Part shown: piece by piece, positions 17,495 to 30,969 of the stretch
Layout of the letters: each line of letters begins with the position of its first letter
Position numbering within the stretch: the first letter of the stretch is position 1
Assembly (NCBI GenBank): GCA_016713325.1
Contig: JADJPJ010000102.1
Coordinates: forward strand, 1 to 33,119
Source: Candidatus Flexifilum affinis
Lineage (GTDB): Bacteria > Chloroflexota > Anaerolineae > Aggregatilineales > Phototrophicaceae
DNA length: 33,119 bases
Direction of reading: 5' to 3'
Notes under the pieces: model-generated
Told to the model about the DNA's origin: nothing
Seen by the model: only the letters and a program-made list of their open reading frames with translations
Database searches by the model: none
Made by a program: the position numbers and the translations under genes

Positions 17495-18930
17495 CTACGC
17501 ATGGCCTCCTTGAGGCGCGTGAGGAATTCCCAGTCCAGGGTGTTTGCCGCTGACAGGACCTCAGTCAGAATCCCGCGCGTCGAGTGCTTCGGTATGTGCG
17601 CCCTTGTTTCGATACTTCATAGAGCGACTGCCACGGGCCAAGCAGTCGTTCGGGAGGCGGAATGGGCGAGATCCTTCGGCGTCGCTTTTGAAGCTGATTG
17701 TCGCATCGTTCAGGAGCGTGTTGGTCACATGCCAGGCATCTCCGAGCGTGAGGAGCCGATGGCGCCCCGGAACACGATGATCTTCCGCATTAAGGTCCAC
17801 ACGCTTGAGCCGGCGTCGACTTTGGTCGACTGTCCACGCATGAATCGCAGATAGTACTGCGGCATGGGAATGCCCTTCGCTTTCCGCGCCACTTGAATTA
17901 CCGAGTGGTTGGTTTCAATTTCAAGTGTCTTCCAGAGTCCCACCATGGCCGGTGTGCAATCGTGGATCCGCCAGGGGAGATGCGGATTCTGATAAAGGTT
18001 GATGAGCGATCTGGACTGCTCGACATACGTCCGGGATTCGCTCTCCAAGCCATGGATCGGGACCTCGATGACTTGACCGCGACTTCGCTGCTGCGCTGCT
18101 CGGTCAGACACGGACGCCAGGACAGTGAGTAAACCGGCAGCTTCTTCGAGAAGATCGGCTTCAATGGCCTCCTGTAGCGTCTGAGGAGATGCATCCGCGA
18201 GCTTGCCCTCCAGTTTCGTTATGCGAGCCACGTATCGCGACCCGCGATTGACTGCTGGCACGCGAAGCTGAGAAAGCGCCTCTTGGGAGCGCCCAACAAG
18301 GTATTGCGCTGACTTGAACGGCTCAGCTCCTGTCAGGTATCCCGTGGCCGCAAACGAGTCGAGCACGTTGTAGAAGTGATGCAGATCCGTCTGAAGCTGG
18401 CGGTGGGTGTTCCGCTGCATGAGGACGGCGCCAGAACTCACTGGAGCCAGCGTGTTGTAGAGGTCGCGTATCGATATCCCATCAGGATTTCGGTGGGCAA
18501 GCTCGGTGAGGGACTGAAGTTGTTGCTGAATCTCCTTCATGCTGGTCTGGGTCGTCACGAAGTCCGTCGACCAGAGATCGTGGGAGACGATGAGCGCCGG
18601 GAGTTCTGACCACTCCAATTGAAACAGGCGCGCCAGTTCCTTGACGAGCGGTATGTCGTCATAAGAGACGCCCAGCGGCTGCAGATCGATTGTCTGGCCT
18701 CGGCGCTGCGCGATCTGCACCCAGTCCGCTGGCGGATCGAGGACAGCGAAGAAGATGACCTGCTCACCGGTCAGTTGATCAAGGTGGGCGAAGATTCCCC
18801 TGAACCCATCACGGAATTCCTGATGCTGCGTCGAGAAGAGCACTGCCGCCTGGATCGGAAACCGTTTGAAGTACATGTTCTGCGGATTCTCATAAGGGGT
18901 GAAGATGTTTGATCGGATCGGGTAGCCCAT
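17491..18930 (-). CDS. Unrecognised 480-residue DISARM-associated protein
   Basis: It starts at the ATG at 18930 (GYPIRSNIFTPYENPQNMYF), preceded by AAGGAATGAACG. The first 380 residues are in one frame. Two single-base changes, near 17785 and 17600, carry it through LGDAWHVTNTLLNDATISF to an end at the TAA at 17491-17493 (EFLTRLKEAMRS). It has an alpha/beta N-terminal part (PIQAAVLFSTQHQEFRDGF, then VIFFAVLDPPADWVQIAQRR, LPALIVSHDLW) and a long helical middle. There is no Walker motif, zinc pair or membrane segment. I do not recognise the family. It lies 11 bases after the HEPN-helicase gene and its start region is a copy of that found after drmMI, so the helicase and this gene probably form a unit. 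Confidence 0.75.
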
Positions 18931-18995
18931 CGTTCATTCCTTCATAGCAGCCGCGGCTGACGCGGCAGATCATCGTCCAGAAAGCTGGTCTGCTC
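18927..18995. repeat. Duplicated gene-end segment, copy A (end of helicase gene)
   Basis: A 69-bp segment matching 20792-20860 at 63 positions. On the minus strand it encodes the last 17 residues of the helicase (ending FLDDDLPRQPRLL), the stop, the ribosome-binding region and the next start codon. Confidence 0.9.
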
Positions 18996-20795
18996 TGCCC
19001 CTCACATCGTCGTGCCGATCACCGCAGCTTGCTGGCTCACAAGCCTGGAAGATCGACCGACTTGTTGGTGACCAGGTAGACCGCCAGCTTCGCCCGCGAG
19101 GCGCCCACATAGAGATCCGCCGCCAGGTTTTCCTTCGAGTGCGGAACGAACAGCACGACCGCGTCTGCTTCGAGCCCTTTGTAGTCGCTCACCGTGAACA
19201 GGTTCTCGTTCGCCATCACCTGATAGGATCTGGGGACTGGCAGACCGCTGACCCAATCGCCAAAGGCCAGAAAATCGATACTGCGACGCTGGGTGCCTGC
19301 CTTCGGATGCCTCGTGACGAGGCGGTTTCATCCACGAACCACTTCGTCCTGGACGCTTTGCGGTCGAAGGCTACGGGTTCATTCGCTTTCAACCATCGGT
19401 GGGCGTGCTTCCGAACCCGCTCGATGTCGTCAGGCGTGGGAGTCGCCTCCGCACTTAGTTCAAGGCCTGTGGCGTCCGAGCCGAAAAGCCGGCGTACCGC
19501 AAATTGCCACGTCATCGCTTCCGGCAAAGGCTGCGCGTCCCAGCCCGTTCATTATGCTTTCCGAAATGAGCACATCCTCTGTGGTGAGAACGACCAGATT
19601 CAGATCGCTGCCCATCGCACTTTGCACGGCTTTCTCAACGGCAGAGCGCCAGTCGTCGGCGAACTCGAAGTGCTGAACCGTTCCGCCTTGAAGCAGGAGA
19701 GTCGGCTCTGGCGCCTGCGTGTGAAAGCGGCGGACAAATTCAAAGATCTCCGTCGCATTCCGGCAGTTTCTGGTCAGGGCAAATTCGGAGTCCTCGATAG
19801 GGGTCCTGGAACGAAACGGCAGAAGCGCCTGATTATCGTCGTAAAGATGTACAGGATACCCGCTCGGGGATCGACGAGCGCTGCCTCGACGGCCAGCCAC
19901 CACTCTGACCGAAAGTCCTGCCCTTCATCCACGATCACCGCATCATAGCGTTCCGGCGACTCCAGCAGGATTTCGAGTACCCGGTCAAGGTCGGCGTCGG
20001 AAGGCTCTTCGTAGTGAGTCCAGGTAGGGCTGACACTCGCTGAGTTGTCAATTAAGCGGTAGACCCATGTCACAAAGTCGTAGACCTCGATCTCTTTCCC
20101 GGCTGTCAGGCTGCGCAGGTAATCCGCCAGGCGAGGGCTGTGGCAAAGCATCAGCGTTCGCAATCCCGCTTTGCTCAGCCGGATCGCTTTCTCGGCCGCG
20201 ATGAGCGTCTTCCCGGAACCGGCGCAGCCCTTGATGGCCACACGACGTTTGCCATTGAGTTCGCTGATGACGCTGAACTGATCCTGCGTGAGCCGCTCGA
20301 TTGCCGCGTGCACTGACCGAACAGAATCGGAGTAGTCGGCGCGCGCTGTTCGAGTTCTTTCTGCTCGATGGCCTGGTAAAGCGCTTCTACAAGGTTCGCC
20401 TGTTCAGTGCTGCCCACTGCAAACAGCAAAGCAATGCATGACTGCGCCGCCTCCAGAACCTGATCAGCCGTCAGAGGTTCCTGGTGAGCCCACTGGTTGC
20501 GCAGGGTCATCGCCTGCTCGACATCTTCCGGACCTGGGAGAAGGTTCTGCCAGATGTGCCACCGCTTCTGAATGAGCTTCAGGACCCTGTAGGTGTCCAA
20601 CGATTGCAGCAGGGCGGACTTCTCTTGTCTGGTGGCTTCTGATAGACGATACCGACCAGATGAGAGCACCGCATCGATCTCGTCGAGAAACTGTGCCTGA
20701 TAGACCTGTTCGTAGAGATCAACGACGGGTTGCCGTAAACCATCCTGGAGCAGGTCGATCATCTCGCCGACTTCACGGCGATAACTGATGGCCAT
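18942..20795 (-). CDS. HEPN (Swt1-like) domain fused to UvrD-like helicase
   Basis: About 617 residues. The N-terminal part (start at the ATG at 20795) carries a Swt1-type HEPN domain with the RxxxxH motif in TLRNQWAHQEPLTADQV; active HEPN domains of this kind are metal-independent RNases. After a frame change near 20310 comes a superfamily 1 helicase: Walker A segment AIKGCAGSGKTLIAAEKAI, Walker B segment AVIVDEGQDFRSEWW, LTRNCRNATEIFEFVRRF, then FTVSDYKGLEADAVVLFVP and the arginine-finger segment YVGASRAKLAVYLVTN. It ends at 18942 in FLDDDLPRQPRLL, the same tail as drmMI. At least four frame changes (near 20310, 19845, 19500 and 19260) interrupt it. It lies 11 bases after drmMI and would be cotranslated. 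HEPN plus helicase suggests nucleic-acid sensing and RNA cleavage, but this is inference. Confidence 0.78.
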
Positions 20796-20806
20796 CGTTC
20801 ACTCCC

Positions 20807-25666
<4,860 letters not shown>

Positions 25667-25674
25667 GATGCTCC

Positions 25675-26161
25675 TCAAGTCCTGTTCCACGCGCACTGGC
25701 CGGCGCGGCGGTAGGTGCAGATCAGGAAGTTCTTCAACGGCATGAACGCTCGTTGGTTCGTTCGAAAAGGCGTCAAAGCTACGACCTCAGGCCCGATGTA
25801 CAGCGCCTCGAAGGTGAAGTGGGCGAGCTCGATGTCCGACTGCTGGAAGAGCAGTTCAGGTTGTCGAACACCATCTTGTTGGTATTCACCGCCGGATGGT
25901 TCGACATCGTGGTCTGGAGGTAGTTGTGTACCGCCATGCAGGCCGCTCTTGAACCTTTCTGCTCGGATGGGCCAAAAGACCCGACGTAGAAGACCGAGTT
26001 CGGGCTTCTCCAGCAGTAGCAGCCGTGACGGGCAGTCACCTGAGCAGCAGCGGCGGTCAGCATTTTGTACCAGTCATTGCGCCGCCCTAGGAGTACGATC
26101 CCTGCGGCACGGTGGCGACGCTTCTCCAGACAGGGTTCTGTACCTCAATCGAGAGTTGCAT
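25675..26161 (-). CDS. Small GIY-YIG-like protein between drmD and drmMI
   Basis: It starts at the ATG at 26161 (QLSIEVQNPVWRSVATVPQG) and ends at the TGA at 25675, about 162 residues with two frame changes (near 26085 and 25862). The middle reads HGCYCWRSPNSVFYVGSFGP, which has the spacing of a GIY-YIG nuclease core (G-x-Y, about ten residues, Y-V-G). It is followed by NKMVFDNLN and the segment FQQSDIELAHFTFEALYIGP, then LKNFLICTYRRAG. The catalytic Arg and Glu cannot be assigned with confidence. It is eight bases from both drmD and drmMI, so it is part of the operon. If not a nuclease it may be a structural relative. It is not one of the named core DISARM genes. Confidence 0.5.
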
Positions 26162-26169
26162 GGATTGTC

Positions 26170-29100
26170 CTAGCGATCCATGCTGGCCGGGACCAGGAAG
26201 GCCACGGCGACCGGGAACAGCCGCGGCTGCAAGTCGGAGTAGCGGGCGATCAGGGATCGCTGCTCGTTCTCGATTTCCTCCGGGATGCGTTCCAGACGCG
26301 CTCGCAGCGCGTTGAGATCCCGGCCGCGCTGCTCGTTCTCGGTGTTCGAGAAGCCGGGCAGCTCCAACTGGGCCGACTCCGGCGCGTTCAGTTCACGCTG
26401 AATGGCGCTGGCCAGCTCCGTCAGAATGGCGCTTATGTCGTCGGCTTCTTTGGCCTGCCGCTCGGCAAGCTGCTTGGTAATTGTGTCGATCAGATCGCGC
26501 ATCCTTGCGTCCAGGGCCGAACGCAGGGAGGGCGCGAAGGCGTCCCAGTGGCGGGTCAGGCCTTCGAGGATGCGTTCACCGGGCAGGCGCGGCTGCGCGG
26601 CATCGAGCGCGGCGTTCAGCTCGCCGACGTTCATGCGCCGGAAGCTGGGACGATCGCCATAGGTCAGTGTGCCGCCGGCGGTGATCAGCTCCTCATGCAG
26701 ACGATAGCGTCCGGCGCCGACGACGACCAGGCGAGCATAAGCGACGAGGGCAGGGGCGTTCAGCACATAGTCCGGCACGACGCGGGCAGTGACTCGATGC
26801 AGGCGGCCCTGCGGCGACCAGACCTCGGCCCGCAGCAGGCGTTGGGCGAGCAGCACCAGCGGATGATTCAGATGGGCCAGGACGACACGGTCGTCTTCAG
26901 CCAGGCTTTCGTCGAAGACCACCGGGCGTTCTTCCTGGGTGAATGGATGCGCCAGGCCGATTCGGGCCGTGTTCCAGGTGCCGACCATCGAGGGCACGAA
27001 GAACGCTCCCGGTTTGCCGGATGCTGATTGAAGTGGCGGCTGACCCCCGATCTCCAGTGCGACTTCGACCACCTTCTGTACGTTCTGTGGCGTCAGGTGC
27101 AGGCTGTGGCGCGTCTCGTAGAAGGCCTGAATCTGCTTCTGAATGCGGGCATCCAGCTCGCGCTCCAGCTTGAGCATTATGCGGGCCGGGCGGGTTTTCT
27201 CTTCGACGCTGGCCAGGTCCAGCCGCCGGCGCACCCCGAGCATGGCTTCCTCGACCTGTTCGGCGATCACGTCGCCCACTTTGCCCATCAGGTCCTCGCG
27301 CATCTGCTCGACCTTTTCGACTGCGCGCATGAGGAATTCGAGGTCGCCCTCCAGTTCAGTCGTAGGGATGCCGCGGGCAAGATCGTCCGCGGTGCGCTGG
27401 TAGCCCTTTGGCACGAAATGATAAATCTGCGGCGCATGCTTCTGGCCCATGCGGTCGATGCGCCCATTGCGTTGCTCCAGCCGGTTGGGGGTCCAGGGGA
27501 TCTCGATGTGCACCAGCCGGTGACAGTGGTTCTGCAGGTCGATGCCTTCCGACGCGGCATCGGTGGCCAGCAGGATGCGCACCCTGTTGTCCGCGCTGGG
27601 CGCCGCCTGAAAGGCCGCCTTGATCGCCTCGCGCTCGTCGGTGTCCATACCGCCGTAGATCAGCCGCAGCCGTTCCGCATCGGCCAGCCCGGCGGAGAAG
27701 AGCACCTGCTGGAGCCACTGCTGCGTTGCGCGGTACTCGGTGAAAAGGATGACGCGTTCGTTGTTCCATTCGCCGTCGGGTTTGACGACACGCTGCAGCC
27801 AGTCGATCAGCCGCTGCGTCTTGCTGTCTCGCCGATTGCTGGCGTGCTTTGCCGCCGTCAGCATCTGGTCAAGGAGATGCTGCTCTTCGGGCGTCAGTGG
27901 GGCAGTCGAACGACCGGCCGCCGCGACGGCACTCGCATTGGCGACTTCGAGATCGTCGTCGTTGGCATAATCCTCTTCGGCCATGACGATCTGCCGACGC
28001 AGGATGCCCATCGGCGGCGCAGTGACTTCGGCCCTCGACGTGGGTCGGGTGACCGTTTCGATGTGGCGTTCCAGCGTCTTGCGGAATGCCTCCGGCGACG
28101 ACAGCAGGCGCTTCTTGAGCAGCTTGAGCACGAACTCGGATGCGTACTTCTCCTCGTCAGACCGCGCATGCTGTCGGCGAAGCCGGCCGTAATCGTTCAG
28201 CCAGCGGTGCAGCTGGCGCTCTTCGTCGGTGTAGGCCACTTCCAGCGGCTCGATCCGGCGCTCGTGGAAAATAGGTTGATCGAGCTTGTCTCGCAGGTCG
28301 CGTTTCAGGCGTCGCACCATCACGGCTTCGAGCTGGCGCGGATCGGGCGGTATCCCCCGGGCGAAGCGTTGATTGTCCAGCAGTTCCAGCAGTGCACTGA
28401 AGCTCTCCGGAAATCCGTTGTGCGGCGTGGCGGACAGGAAGAGGTGGTGCTCAAAGTAGGGCACGATCTCGCGAATCGCCGCAGTGCGCTGGCTGTCCAG
28501 CGCGTAATTGCCGCGTCCGGATGGCGCGACGTTGTGAGCTTCGTCGATCACCAGCACGTCGAACGGTCGGGGATAGCGCGGCTTGTCCTGCAAACTATTC
28601 AGGAAGAGCAGGAGAGGGCGGTCCCGCTTGATGAAGTCCATGGACGTGATCAGGCGGGGAAAGTGCGTCCAGGGATTCACATGGATGCCGCGTGTCCGCC
28701 GCAATTGGCGCATCGACTCACTGTCGACGATGCGGAATTCCAAACCAAACTTGTCGCGCATCTGGTCGCGCCAGTGGAATTGCAGGCCCGCCGGGCAGAC
28801 GATGAGCACGGTGCGGGCGCGGTTCCGTGTGATCAGCTCCTGGATGACCAGCCCGGTCTCGACCGTTTTGCCCAGGCCGACGTCGTCGGCAATCAACAGA
28901 CTGACGCGAGGCATCTGTACGGCGCGCACCAGGGGATTCAGTTGATAGTCCTGAAGCTGAATGCCGCTGCGAAACGGTGCTTGCAGCATGGCACGATCGG
29001 CCTGGGAGGCTGCTCCCCAGCGCACTGCATCGAGGAAAGCCTCCAGTCGGTCGGGAGCATCGAAGCCGGTCAGGGTGGGCAGCTCCGTGCGTTCGACGAT

Positions 29101-29316
29101 CTGCGTCCCGATCTCGGTCTCCCATACCACACGCAGGGTTTCGCCCAGGGCGTCATCTTCCAGCGCGGAGAGGGTGATGAGGTGCATAGGCGCCTGATCG
29201 GACTGCGAGGCGACAACACTGGCGTCGACCTCTGTCACTGTGAACATGCGCTGACGAACTTTGACGATCTGGCCCTGTTCAGGCACCTGCGTTCCGAGAT
29301 CAAAGAGTTGGGTCAC
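26170..29316 (-). CDS. drmD: DrmD, SNF2-like helicase of class 1 DISARM
   Basis: An intact 1048-residue protein starting at a GTG at 29316 (TQLFDLGTQVPEQGQIVKVR). SNF2/superfamily 2 motifs appear in order: Walker A in LLIADDVGLGKTVETGLV (about 140-157), Walker B VIDEAHN (about 256-262), SATPHNG (about 295-301), and in the second lobe LLATDAASEGIDLQNHCHR and IEIPWTPNRLEQRNGRIDRM. The long C-terminal part has coiled helices. DrmD together with DrmMI defines class 1 DISARM, which blocks phage DNA in cells lacking its methylation. As the first gene of the minus-strand operon it should be preceded by the promoter, in 29330-29460, where I see only weak candidates. Unlike its neighbours it has no frame change. 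Confidence 0.93.
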   Translation of the reverse strand: MTQLFDLGTQVPEQGQIVKVRQRMFTVTEVDASVVASQSDQAPMHLITLSALEDDALGETLRVVWETEIGTQIVERTELPTLTGFDAPDRLEAFLDAVRWGAASQADRAMLQAPFRSGIQLQDYQLNPLVRAVQMPRVSLLIADDVGLGKTVETGLVIQELITRNRARTVLIVCPAGLQFHWRDQMRDKFGLEFRIVDSESMRQLRRTRGIHVNPWTHFPRLITSMDFIKRDRPLLLFLNSLQDKPRYPRPFDVLVIDEAHNVAPSGRGNYALDSQRTAAIREIVPYFEHHLFLSATPHNGFPESFSALLELLDNQRFARGIPPDPRQLEAVMVRRLKRDLRDKLDQPIFHERRIEPLEVAYTDEERQLHRWLNDYGRLRRQHARSDEEKYASEFVLKLLKKRLLSSPEAFRKTLERHIETVTRPTSRAEVTAPPMGILRRQIVMAEEDYANDDDLEVANASAVAAAGRSTAPLTPEEQHLLDQMLTAAKHASNRRDSKTQRLIDWLQRVVKPDGEWNNERVILFTEYRATQQWLQQVLFSAGLADAERLRLIYGGMDTDEREAIKAAFQAAPSADNRVRILLATDAASEGIDLQNHCHRLVHIEIPWTPNRLEQRNGRIDRMGQKHAPQIYHFVPKGYQRTADDLARGIPTTELEGDLEFLMRAVEKVEQMREDLMGKVGDVIAEQVEEAMLGVRRRLDLASVEEKTRPARIMLKLERELDARIQKQIQAFYETRHSLHLTPQNVQKVVEVALEIGGQPPLQSASGKPGAFFVPSMVGTWNTARIGLAHPFTQEERPVVFDESLAEDDRVVLAHLNHPLVLLAQRLLRAEVWSPQGRLHRVTARVVPDYVLNAPALVAYARLVVVGAGRYRLHEELITAGGTLTYGDRPSFRRMNVGELNAALDAAQPRLPGERILEGLTRHWDAFAPSLRSALDARMRDLIDTITKQLAERQAKEADDISAILTELASAIQRELNAPESAQLELPGFSNTENEQRGRDLNALRARLERIPEEIENEQRSLIARYSDLQPRLFPVAVAFLVPASMDR

Positions 29317-29329
29317 CGGTCGTATCTCT

Positions 29330-29494
29330 CACTTCAGCGTTGCGCCTGTATTTAGATCGTGCATACAGGTCTGGTGGACATTCTGACACAAATTAGCGAC
29401 TCCTGCACTGAATATCATACTGTGGGAGTCGATTTCGGTTCTCTTTTTTATGTTTTTCGGTGTTGTTGCTGAGCCGGCCGGCCCATGCCGTCCT
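29330..29494. other. Upstream region of drmD, AT-richer
   Basis: No gene. For the minus strand a TATGAT-like hexamer near 29420 could serve the DISARM operon, but no well-spaced -35 box is clear. A T-rich run lies at 29443-29460 (plus strand). Confidence 0.35.
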
Positions 29495-29775
29495 GGCGCT
29501 GCCTTGCAGCAGCGCCGGCATCGCTGCGCGATGCTCTACCCACCCCGCCGCAGTGCAGCCGTCGCAGACGGGTGCATTGCCGGCCCGCAGGGTCGCGATC
29601 CACACGGTGGGGAGCGCGGTGGGGAGATAGCCAGGTAAAACCTGGCCACCTCATTTGCCGGTGGAGGCTACCGTGCGCCACGTGGTGGCGCACCCACGCA
29701 GCCCCGGCGGGTGCTGCGTGGGATGTGGGCGGCACCGGTGCCGCCCACCGGACGCACCCCTGCGGCGCGCGTCCG
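29495..29775. repeat. Array of consecutive hairpins, candidate oriT or replication origin
   Basis: Perfect stems occur one after another: GGCGCTGC/GCAGCGCC (29495-29516); GCATCGC/GCGATGC (29518-29534); CCGTC/GACGG with flanking TGCA (29554-29576); GCCAGGT/ACCTGGC (29630-29646); GTGCGCCAC/GTGGCGCAC (29673-29693); CCCACGCAGC/GCTGCGTGGG (29693-29722); a perfect 24-bp palindrome at 29725-29748 centred on ACCGGT; CGGACGC/GCGTCCG (29749-29775). There is no coding pattern. The position directly upstream of a ribbon-helix-helix gene and a relaxase gene favours oriT, but a replication origin or a structured RNA is possible. Confidence 0.6.
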
Positions 29776-29851
29776 AAAAGCCAACCGCGCACTGCGTTTG
29801 CCAACCCTCCGCTGCACTGCAAACCAGCCTCGGAATACTGCTCCGCGATCC

Positions 29852-29887
29852 CGCATTTCTGCCGCCTGCAATGCGGAATATTCCGCA
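29852..29887. promoter_or_regulatory. Palindromic operator candidate upstream of the RHH gene
   Basis: A perfect 16-bp palindrome TGCGGAATATTCCGCA lies at 29872-29887. It overlaps a second inverted pair, CCGCATT (29851-29857) and AATGCGG (29870-29876). It is about 58 bases before the RHH start, where such DNA-binding proteins often bind for autoregulation or relaxosome assembly. Confidence 0.5.
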
Positions 29888-29944
29888 CGTCCGACCGTCG
29901 CACTCTGCCACAATGAGGAGAGGAGCTCTCGGCGGAGGCGGAGC

Positions 29945-30307
29945 ATGGCCCAGAAGAACATCAAGCGCAGCCTGGCGATGTCGCAGGAGATGCACGACCT
30001 CCTGCTGCAAGTCGCCGCCAAGCGAGGCCGTGAGGTCAGCGTCTCCGACCTGATCCGCGAGGCGATCCGCCAGTTCCTAGACCAGCAAGCCGACCTGGTC
30101 GGCAGCCGCCGCCACTTCCAGAAGTCGCTCCAGGGCCGCATCGACCGGCTGGAGCGCGCCCTTACCTTCCACCTGCACATCCTGATCCACCTGATGGCCG
30201 ACGAGAATGGAGCGGCGATCGAGGAGGCGATCATCGCCGCCCGGCGCGACGGGGCTGCACTCCTGGAGCAGATCGCCGCCGTCCGCGAGCTGGAGACCGA
30301 TCCGTGA
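29945..30307 (+). CDS. Ribbon-helix-helix (CopG/MobC-like) DNA-binding protein
   Basis: A 120-residue protein starting at the ATG at 29945, preceded by GGAGGCGGAG. The N-terminal 50 residues have the RHH layout: a basic strand (MAQKNIKRSLAMSQEMHDLL), then VAAKRGREVSVSDLIREAIR, with the helix-turn-helix-like VSVSDLIREAI segment. A long charged, probably coiled helix follows (GRIDRLERALTFHLHILIHL) with a final helical tail. Its stop overlaps the relaxase start (GTGA at 30304-30307). In mobilisation loci a protein of this kind binds oriT and helps the relaxase; it also usually represses its own promoter, where the palindrome at 29872 would fit. Confidence 0.78.
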   Translation: MAQKNIKRSLAMSQEMHDLLLQVAAKRGREVSVSDLIREAIRQFLDQQADLVGSRRHFQKSLQGRIDRLERALTFHLHILIHLMADENGAAIEEAIIAARRDGAALLEQIAAVRELETDP

Positions 30308-30966
30308 CGCAGCCGATCGTCATCGCCAGCCTGGCCTACAAGGGGACGAAGCACAAGGGACGCGGCACCGGCCGTCCGGCGCTCAAGGCGCTGCTCAAGT
30401 ACTTCCAGTACCGCGACCGCGAGAACAACCGGCGGGCGCGCGCTCACCGCATCGAGCGCTGGCAGGATCACGGCCTGGGGCGGCACTACAGCGAGATCCT
30501 CCGGCAGTGCGAGGCCTGGCAGAGCAAGCACGTGCTGGCCTGGACCTGGGTCATCTCCCCGCGCCCGACCTGATGGCGCTGGTGCCGGCGGCCGAGCGGC
30601 GCGACCTGCTCTGCGACCTGACCGAGCGCGTCGTCGAGGACTACCACACGGCGCGCGGCCTCGACGTGCCGGAGTACAGCTTCGTGCTGCACAGCGCGCG
30701 GACCAGGCCGAAGGACGGCGAGCCGGCCCGCGACCACCTGCACACGCATGTCGTGCTGCCTGGCACCACCCCGTCGAGCGCCGAGCGGCTGCCGGTGTAC
30801 AACAATGCCGACAAGGGGCATGACAAGCTGTTCCGGGAGATCGCCGCCGCGCGTTTTGCGGAGCTGCTGGACGAGCGTGGCATCGACTGGCGGCGGCTGC
30901 GGTCGGAGCCGGCCATCCCCGCGACGAGCGGGCGAGATCGACCTCGACGCCTACTTCGGGCGCTGA
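30304..30966 (+). CDS. Small HUH-type relaxase-like mobilisation protein
   Basis: About 221 residues from a GTG at 30304, overlapping the RHH stop. The frame changes near 30565 (after WVISPRP, resuming DLMALVPAAERRDLL) and near 30930, then ends GEIDLDAYFGR at 30966. The segment DHLHTHVVLPGTTP carries the HxH of the HUH fold that holds the metal in relaxases and Rep proteins. The Tyr for DNA attachment could be one of several N-terminal Tyr residues (for example in LLKYFQYRDRENN). It is shorter than most MobA/VirD2 proteins, with no helicase or primase domain. Gene order (RHH, relaxase, coupling protein) supports a DNA-transfer role, but a replication initiator cannot be excluded. Confidence 0.7.
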
Positions 30967-30969
30967 GCC

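Noticed and set aside
27028..29355. A 775-codon open frame on the plus strand opposite drmD
   Set aside because: It is antisense to a motif-rich helicase gene; GC-rich codon bias keeps the opposite frame open, and its translation shows no family pattern.
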